Source: Cricetomys ansorgei (Eukaryota; Chordata; Mammalia; Rodentia; Nesomyidae). Taken from it: DNA of 64,000 nucleotides. Shown in pieces: positions 45,776-64,000 of the stretch. A model generated the notes under the pieces. It saw nothing but the letters and a program-made list of their open reading frames with translations, was not told the origin of the DNA and ran no database searches. Every line of letters begins with the position of its first letter. Within the stretch, counting starts at the first letter, position 1. A program made the position numbers and the translations under genes. The stretch is taken from the NCBI GenBank assembly GCA_026225945.1, contig JAMJFZ010002475.1, forward strand, positions 1,854,501 through 1,918,500, in the 5' to 3' direction.

Positions 45776-45883
45776 CTGCTGCTCTGTCTCACTCAGGGGC
45801 TGCATGCTCTCCAGGGTCCCACTCTTGTTCCTGGTGAGTATCTCATCTCCGGACTGTGGGTCAGTCTTGCCCCTTCTGGGCAC

Positions 45884-56993
<11,110 letters not shown>

Positions 56994-57512
56994 GGCTCTG
57001 TTACCCGGCGAGAATGAGTGGGGTCAGCCCCAGCCTTGGAAACTCCCAGAACATCCCGCATGGAACATAGTCCAAAGTCAAGCCTCAGGGACACAGTTTT
57101 GTACCTCCTTTTGGCTTCCAAGAAATATGTGGGCTGTCCAGTCCCCCGCCCCCCAACATTTGGCCAGGCCATTCCTTCTGCCAGGAACTCTGGATCCCAC
57201 CTCTGCTGTTGCAAACCCTGTTTATCTTCGGGGCTCATCCTTGTGTGGACTTCATTCCCAGCAGAGACCCTCCCAGGGAGACCCTCCAGATGTACCCACT
57301 TACGGAAGCCAAGCTGCTACTGCCCTGAGATAAACTCCGGGAAAGACAGACTTCACTACATTTCTTCTGTGTCCCCTACCCTAGCTGAGAGCCTGGCTCT
57401 GTCCAGTGACCCCTAGAGCAGCCGTGGGGTTGGACATCTATCACGTCCCCCAAAGGAATCACCCCCCTAGTCTCCTGAACCCAGCACACTAGTTGCAGGT
57501 ATCAGAGCTTAC

Positions 57513-57656
57513 CTTCCGATAGGAGCCCCACACCTTCCCTGGGGAAGCGGCCCTTGAAAAGCAGCTGTCTAGACAGGCAGGGACTCTCCCACACTCTGCA
57601 GAAGCCGATGGCCAGTCTTCTCTGTAGTTCCCGGAGCAGGCCACCTCTTTGTACTC
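57513..57656 (-). other. GGT1: GGT1 5' untranslated exon
   Basis: On the minus strand TTTGTGACTTTCAG precedes 57656, a good acceptor, and CGGAAG|GTAAGC follows at 57513, a strong donor. The 144-nt segment has no long open frame needed and lies 520 nt upstream of the start codon. A CAG acceptor just 4 nt before the ATG (56998-57000 region) could join it to the coding exon. Rodent Ggt1 is known to carry several 5' noncoding exons. Confidence 0.55.
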
Positions 57657-58049
57657 CTGAAAGTCACAAAGTTACACCTGAAACAGACCCAGCACTTTCT
57701 GGGGTACCCGATGCATGAAGCTCCCTATGCCTCTGGCTGATTCTCTGCCTCCCATTGAACTCTGGAGCCAAAGAGGCCGCCGGCTGCTTGCGTGTATGCA
57801 TGACTTCTCCTAAGCATTGCCCAGGGAAGAAGGGGTCACAGGACAGGGCAGGGAGGGGCCGGGGCATTCATGTGTAAGCCCAGGATTTGGTAGGAAGAGT
57901 GTCGTGTGAACGGAGGGCTTTGAGGGTCCAGGCTTGCCCCTTCTGAGCCTGAACCTGTTGTGGGACCTCTCTGTGCAGCCCTGGCCTCACCTGCAGGGAC
58001 TTTTTTTTTTTTTTTTTGGAATGACTTGGATGAGAACGTGTGAAGCGCT

Positions 58050-58275
58050 AAGCTGGCCATGGTCGCTAACACCCAGCACTCAGGAAGCAGAACTGCCATG
58101 GATTTGAGCCCAGCATAGTCCCGGAAATCACTCTGTAGACCAGGCTGGCCTCGAACTCACATCCTCCTGCCTCTTGGGATTAAAGGTGTGCTCCACCACT
58201 GCCCTGGCCATATCTAGTGAGATCTAGGCTAGCCTGTGCTACAGTGTGAGATCCTACCTCAACAAAGCAAAACAA
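58050..58275 (+). repeat. Nested B1 SINEs
   Basis: A plus-strand B1 ('GGCCATGGTCGCTAACACCC' and 'GAGATCTAGGCTAGCCTGTG') is split by a minus-strand B1 at about 58118-58206 ('CACTCTGTAGACCAGGCTGG' to 'GTGCTCCACCACTGCCCTGG'). Confidence 0.7.
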
Positions 58276-58297
58276 ACACACAAACAACAAAGCATAG

Positions 58298-58525
58298 GGC
58301 TGGAGAGATAGCTCAGTGGTTAAGAACAATGGCTGCTCTTCCAGAGGACTTGGGTTCCATTCCCAGCAACCACATGGCGGCTCACAACTGTAACTCCAGT
58401 TCCAGGAGATCTGACGCCATTTTCTTGGCATCTGTGGGCACCAGGCACTACACATGGTACACATGCAAACATGCAAGCAAAATACTGATACACAGAAAAT
58501 AAAGTAAAAAAAAAAAAAATCTTTA
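58298..58525 (+). repeat. B2 SINE, well preserved
   Basis: 'GGGCTGGAGAGATAGCTCAG', 'GTTAAGAACAATGGCTGCTC', 'GGGTTCCATTCCCAGCAACC' and a long A tail. Confidence 0.93.
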
Positions 58526-60270
58526 AAAATAATGCAGGTGTGTTCCCCTGTCAATTTCCTCCCAGGGTCATGCAGAGAAGGAAAGCCCAGCCTCACTCTG
58601 AGGCTTCGAGGAACGAAGCAACTGCAATGGAGTTTTTTGTCCCAGCTCCATCTGAGGAGAACATCACCGACTCCATAGTGGAAAAGATCCCCTCCCCTGG
58701 CTTGGAGGGTGGGGTGATGGGTGGTGCCTCATCTTACGTGGGAAAGTAGATCTGCAACTCTCGAGGCAGAGAGAGAAACTAAGCCCCAGGACGGAGAGGA
58801 TGCATAGTAGTGGATCCTACAGTGGCAGCTCACCAAGGAAGACACAGAGGCATTTTCATACATGGAAGCCCTGCCAGACCTCAGCAGAGGGAACCACCAT
58901 CCTGGCCCGTGCCATACTCAATTGACAGTGGAACCCTGAGCGTCTGAGCTCAGGAGTTTTTATTCATTCAGAACTCCTCAGGTGCAGATCAGGTGTAATC
59001 AAACACCCCCCCCCCCCACACACACACACAGAGAAATCCAACACCTGCAGACAATATAAAACGCCAAGGCCTATGCATCCCTTTTCCCAACAGTGCATGA
59101 AAACAATTATTTTAAACACAACTAAGAGTAAACTTCCACAACAGGGGTGCTACCCTGTGTCCCCAATAATATCCCTAGCAGCTCTCATTCCCATAATTCC
59201 TCTGGCCAGTTTGGTTCTTCCAGAAGGCAGCTGGAGGGTTCCTTCTATCCATAGTGGCAACCAGACCATGCCCTTATTGTCCAAGGGACCCATCTCAAAG
59301 CATGACAGCCTTCTGGGCACAGATACCCTGGGCCCTGGGGTGAGCCTAGGTCAGGGTCTAGGATTCCTGGTGAGAAATCCACACTGGGGGTTTCAAGGGG
59401 TCTTAGGAGCCAGGCTAGCAACATGTGACATCATTCATGGTTGATACAGAACACTCCCATCCATGCAGTAGGGTAAGGAATGGGCGTGGTCAGTGCCCTG
59501 GTCCATCCCTGGTCATGCAGCTCTGGTCCATATGGGGCATTTGGACTTCATTTCTCCCAGGTTTGGGGCTGTCAACTAAAAGTAGTCTCGGCTCGGAGGT
59601 GAGCCATCTGTGACTCCCGTGTTACACATTCCGCCCTTCCTCGTCCACCCATCCATCCCTCTGTCTACCTAACACCCCTATGAAGGCACCCAGCACGGTT
59701 CACTCTTCCAAAGAGCCTGGGGGAAGGAAGTGGGCAGCTCTGACCCTTGACCCCTGTCCCTTTCTCCTGGGCCAGCCTCCTGTGAGCAGATGTTCCAGTC
59801 CGAGCGGAAGGCGCCCTGCTGGAAGCCCGGGCTTTCCGTTTCCCACCCTCCACCCCAAGTTTTCTCAAAGATTCACTGAAACAATGTGGAAGAACAGAAG
59901 TCTGGCTCCACTCAAATCAGCATTGGAAGGGAAACTGAGGCACTGGTCTTCAAACCCAGACCCCTCCCTCTCTGTAACTTTGGTGGGTCTCCCAGAGGCC
60001 CTGGAGGCAGTGGGGACCCAGGAGAGAGAACCCCCTCTTCCTCAGGGGACAGTTCTGGGATAAGAAGGAAGAGGTAGATGGGTCTGCCTGGGAAGTCCTG
60101 GCCACGGGACTGGTTGTCCCCCAGAGGCAGCCTCAGCCGTGCATGTCAGCCTTGCGGGAATGGCTCAGCGTCCCTATAGCCCACGCTTGGGGTCAGAATC
60201 TGGGGATTGGGCCATCTCCTCGTGGCAGAGGTAGGAAAGGGGCAGTAGTGGTTAAGGACCCGTGTGCTTA
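58526..60270. other. GGT1 upstream region, no gene recognised
   Basis: Unique-looking sequence with a C12-(AC)n tract at 59006-59030. It probably belongs to GGT1 5' introns. Confidence 0.5.
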
Positions 60271-60271
60271 C

Positions 60272-60392
60272 CTAATCCCAGAGGGGCAAGAGGTCAGCTA
60301 AGGGTGCCCAGCATCCCAGCAGGGCAGCTGGAGGCTTCTGAGCGGCAAGAGGTCCAGCCAGGCTGGGAGAATGGTTGGTGGTACTGACGTCA
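60272..60392 (-). promoter_or_regulatory. Candidate alternative GGT1 promoter and first exon
   Basis: A palindromic CRE, TGACGTCA, lies at 60385-60392. Downstream on the GGT1 strand, GGGATTAG|GTAAGC at 60272 is a strong splice donor with no obvious acceptor before it, as expected for a first exon of roughly 80-110 nt. The start site is not defined by a TATA box. Confidence 0.4.
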
Positions 60393-61113
60393 CAGCAGCA
60401 AGGAGGCGCTGCTTGTTAGGCTTGTCACCAGGTGACTAAAGTTCATGCGGCCCCAGGGGGGCCCTGGGCGGGGAGGCGGGAGGTGCTAAGAGCCTGGGAA
60501 AGGGGCTCCCCTTTCTCAGACTCGGTTCCCTCCAAAGGGCAGAGGCCACTGGTAAGCCCTTCCCGAGAGCCCCTGCTAAGGCCCTTGTGAGACAGACACA
60601 GAGTCCTTGAAATGTTCCCGGGGCAGTGAAGTAGGGGTGCCCCTGGGCATTAGCCCATAGCCCAGATCTAAGAGGTCTCGTCATACCCTACTGGTCAATG
60701 ACAGGTGCGTGCGTTCCTGGAACAGGGCCCAGGGCGTCAGCGTCCAGACCGGTTCAGCCACCAATCAAGGAACATTAGCCCCGCGGGCACAATCAATGAC
60801 AGGAACAGCCTAGAAAGACAAGGCCCAGAGAAGGCCAGTCCTGGCCCAAAGTCACATGGTCCAGCGGGTCAATCCCACTACCTGGTTCCTTCTCCAAACA
60901 GCCATGTGTCCCTGACTAGCTTACCGATGAAGTTCCCACTAGATGCAGCTGTGGGTCTGTCTCGGGGGGCACCCTAGTCTCTCCTGGTTCCCATTTACCA
61001 AAGGGAGCGGTTCCCTGCCAGCGTGGTGGACTTCCTGTACTCAGCAATGTACACGCTCATAAACGGAGAGATGCTGGCTGCTGTCATGGTGCCAGTACTA
61101 TCTCCTCCGGACA

Positions 61114-61225
61114 CAACGGACACGCGCATGCGCGTGCACATCACGTACCGCATACACATACACACATTCTATACACACTTGCTATACACACATACACACA
61201 CAAATACTGTACACACACAAGCACA
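61114..61225 (+). repeat. CG/CA-rich alternating tract
   Basis: ACGCGCATGCGCGTGCAC followed by CACATACACAC blocks: alternating purine-pyrimidine sequence with a CG-rich core, favourable to Z-DNA. Confidence 0.75.
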
Positions 61226-61679
61226 CGCATCAGGCTGTGGGCTGCTATGACGTCCCAGGGCCACAGGAGTCAAACTGGGCACAATCTAAACATCCCCCCC
61301 ACCCCACCCCCGCCCCCCGGCAAGAAATGAAGTTGAATGCTAGCCGTGGTGGCAAAAGCTGATCTCTGTGAGTTCAAAGCCAGCCAGAGCTGTGTAGTAA
61401 GACGTCTCAAAAGGAGAGAAAACAAAAGAGACTCAGATTTAGACAAAAGCAATTTGACCGAGATTGGGGAGGGCCTTGGGAGGTTGGCAGACCACCCACG
61501 GGCCAGGATGCCCCACCCACTCCGCGTGCTTGTCGAGACACCTAGGTAGGAGAACGTGGAGCTCTACGGCTTCCCAGTCCTGTCCTCACTCTGACAAGAC
61601 GCTTCTCCCGGACCTGGAGCTGGAATCTACCTTTTCTGCTGCCCAAACTGGTGTGGATGGCAGAGAATCAAAAAACACT

Positions 61680-61912
61680 ATATCCTCTTACACACATACC
61701 TATTTCCCTTATACACACACCTATATCCCTTACACACATACTTCCCCTTACACATACATCTAATATCCCTTACACACAAACCTGTAGTCTCTTACACACG
61801 CACCTATACCCCTCACACAATCTACACCCCTACACACACCTAAACCCCTCACACAATCTACACCCCTACACACACCTATATGTTCTTATACACACACCTA
61901 TACCCTTCCAGT
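61680..61912 (+). repeat. Degenerate minisatellite, about 17-19-bp unit
   Basis: About a dozen copies of a unit like TACACACACCTATACCCCT in head-to-tail order, with one higher-order duplication (CCCCTCACACAATCTACACC occurs twice at about 61810 and 61848). Confidence 0.8.
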
Positions 61913-62291
61913 GATTTGAAAAGCACAGCTTGTTGGGAACCTGATGAGAGAGCTTGAAGTGTCCAGGTTCGGACCTAGAGAAGACAGAGCTCATTGCACA
62001 ATGGTCCCTGCCCCGCCCCCACAGGAACCCAGAGAGGGACAGGCATGGCTGGAGAGCCCAGGGCCTCAGGACACTGACCATCACTCCATAGTCAGATCCT
62101 CCTGGGTCTCAGCTGCCCTGCTCTTAATCCCAAACCCACTTCCAGAGAACCAGAACTCAAAAGGCTTCTTAGCAGGGCTCCATGACTCCACTCTGAGCCC
62201 CTAACGCCCACCCTACGCCTGCAGAAGAGAGGAAAGCCTGGGCAGGCTCCCTCAAGCCTAACTGTCAGATAAGAAACGGGGCTCTGCCTAC

Positions 62292-62640
62292 CTGTGTGAA
62301 CCCAGAGGGACCGGGCACAGGAGCCTGCCGTGGCGCAGTCCTGCCGCGCAGGTGGCTGCCCGGAGGCTCTGAGAGGATCACTAGAGCTTCTGGAATGGCA
62401 TGGCAGAGCTGAGGGACAGAGCTAGGTCTTCACACATTCTCTGGGGGTGAGCCCAAATCTATTTGCACCACCTACGATGTCCAGCAGCTCAGAGAGGGCG
62501 TGGAGGGCTTTGGGATCACACAGCAGCTGGGGCATAGCCAGACACGTGCTGTGTCCGGGAGACTAAGTCCTCATCCCCAGCTGTGACCCAGCTCCTCCCT
62601 TCCCTCCCCTAGCTGGCCTGGGCTGGGAGGAGGTTTTAAA
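62292..62640 (-). promoter_or_regulatory. Second candidate GGT1 first exon
   Basis: GTTCACACAG|GTAGGC gives a good donor at 62292 on the GGT1 strand. A TATA-like TTTAAAA is at about 62634-62640 on the same strand, so the exon would be up to 310 nt if that box is used. Weak without expression data. Confidence 0.3.
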
Positions 62641-63496
62641 GGTACAGAAACTACTCCAGGTAGAGAGAGGGCCGGGCTCCATAGCCAATCCCTGGTGCCC
62701 TGTGACCTGAGCTGGGGCTAGCTCGGAGCCTGGGAGATTCTCTGTAAGAAACATGAGTCCAGTTTAAAGAAGCTCTGTCTCGAAGAAAGGGAGACGACTG
62801 CGGCTCCTGCGTTCAAATAGGGGTCACACGGGGCTGGGATATGGGTCTTGGAGGCCCTACAAGGCCTGAGGAGTCTGTTCCCCTCTGGGATTACCAGATG
62901 GAGGCTGGCCCTTAGACTCTCTGGGCCACAGACTCGGGGAGGGGCTGCTGCTCCAAGTATTCTGGTTAACTGGACTGAAGGAAGTCTGATGACTAAAGTC
63001 TTTCCCCCTAACTCCTTAACTTTCCAGCTGAGGGCAGTCTGGCTGAGTCGGGGGCGGGGCTTGGCAGGGGAAGTGGGGCTTATCTGTTTAAGCCCTCAAG
63101 CCACTCACTGAATGAGATAGGGTCAGTTTTCTACCGAGGGGAAATCCCAAGCCTGAAGGCCCCCCCCCCCACTCCCGCTACCATCAAGGTCCTTAGAGTC
63201 TGCTGCCTGCCGGTCAGATTGCTGTTCATTCATTCATTCCGTTTCCCCTGCCCCCAAATCTACCTGTAGGCCCTCTGAACTCTTCCCCCAGAAGCCTCCA
63301 ACCTGGTTAGAAATACCTTAAGAGCTCTGTGGGAAACGGTGTTGGCGATGGGGGTGTGATTAATGGAAACCTGCTGGTGGAAGGAGAGAAAGGACTCCTG
63401 AAAGCTGTTCTCTGATCTCCATGTGCTACTCTGTAACTGTGTGGAACATGTGCACGCACGCGCACACACACGCACAGACACATAAGAAATAAATGT
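62641..63496. other. GGT1 upstream region
   Basis: GC-box GGGGGCGGGGC at about 63050 next to CTTATCTG (GATA-type) is the only regulatory-looking cluster. No gene recognised. Confidence 0.35.
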
Positions 63497-63725
63497 TGGT
63501 GTTGAGGAGATGGCTCAGGAGTTAAGAGCACTGACTACCCTTTCTTCTGAGGACCCACGTTCGATTCCCAGCACCAACACGGTGGCTCACAGCCATCTGT
63601 AGCTCCAGTTCCAGGGGAATCTCGTGTCCTCTCTGACCGCCTCGGGCACATGCACCTGTGTGGTACATAGACGCACATGCGGGCAAAATGCATACGCACA
63701 TAAAGCAATAAAATCAAACTTAAAA
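63497..63725 (+). repeat. B2 SINE, well preserved
   Basis: 'TTGAGGAGATGGCTCAGGAG', 'GTTCGATTCCCAGCACC' (intact B box), 'AGCTCCAGTTCCAGGGGAAT', ending AATAAAATCAAAC. Confidence 0.92.
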
Positions 63726-63727
63726 CA

Positions 63728-63930
63728 CCTTATTATCTATGCATACGTGTGTGTGTGTCTGTGCCTGTGTCTGTGTATGAGAAAGTCAGAGGGTGTCAAG
63801 CCTCCTGAAGCTGGGGTTACTGGCAGTTGTGAGTTACCTGTTGTGGGTGCTGGGGATTGGATTTGAATCCTCTGCAAGAACAGTGTGTGCTCTTAACCAC
63901 TGAGATGTCTCTTCACTCCCAAAATAATAA
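63728..63930 (-). repeat. B2 SINE
   Basis: TG-rich head, 'TTGGATTTGAATCC', 'TGTGCTCTTAACCACTGAGA' on the reverse strand; faces the previous B2 tail to tail and could form an inverted pair. Confidence 0.8.
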
Positions 63931-63984
63931 AATAAATTTAAAAGAAAGTTTTAAAACAAACAAACAAAGAAACCAAAAAAAACC

Positions 63985-64000
63985 TCAGGGACTGGAGAGA
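63985..64000 (+). repeat. Start of a B2 SINE, cut by window end
   Basis: GGGACTGGAGAGA at the last bases matches the B2 head. Confidence 0.4.

Noticed and set aside
61680..61912. CRISPR-like array
   Set aside because: Units are short, degenerate and without unique spacers; it is a eukaryotic minisatellite.

Overview
The window is a piece of a muroid rodent nuclear genome. This is shown by spliced mammalian genes and by dense rodent-specific repeats: B1, B2 and ID SINEs and URR1-type hAT elements, many of them sharing recognisable promoter-box and tail sequences. The coding sequences look like SUSD2, GGT5 and GGT1. I cannot fix the species; it need not be house mouse or rat.

Layout. 1-357 ends in a poly(A) signal and may be the 3' end of an upstream plus-strand gene (CABIN1 would be expected by mammalian synteny). 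1756-8568 (+) is the complete 15-exon coding sequence of SUSD2, about 821 aa, behind a GC-box and G-tract promoter. 8569-25657 is a gene-free convergent interval filled with SINEs, LTR-like elements and long TG and TA tracts. 25958-42670 (-) is the complete 12-coding-exon GGT5, about 566 aa. 42671-45750 separates it from GGT1. 45884-56993 (-) is the complete 12-coding-exon GGT1, about 568 aa. 57000-64000 is upstream of GGT1 coding sequence and holds at least one convincing untranslated exon and two candidate first exons, as expected for a gene with several promoters.

How the genes relate. GGT5 and GGT1 are tandem paralogues in the same direction. All eleven coding introns fall at homologous positions with identical phases, and five exons have identical length, so they descend from one duplicated gene. 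Both are type II membrane enzymes that mature by self-cleavage before a threonine and act on extracellular gamma-glutamyl compounds (glutathione; leukotriene C4 for GGT5). SUSD2 is an unrelated type I membrane protein that converges on GGT5.

I found no undescribed multi-gene system. The most useful new observations are a possible convergent pair of CTCF motifs around GGT5, candidate alternative first exons of GGT1, a CpG-dense stretch inside GGT1 intron 5, a weak SUSD2 splice donor followed at once by a CA repeat, and an odd diverged repeat field in the last GGT5 intron. Exon coordinates were placed by hand from splice consensus, reading frame and family conservation; repeat borders are approximate.
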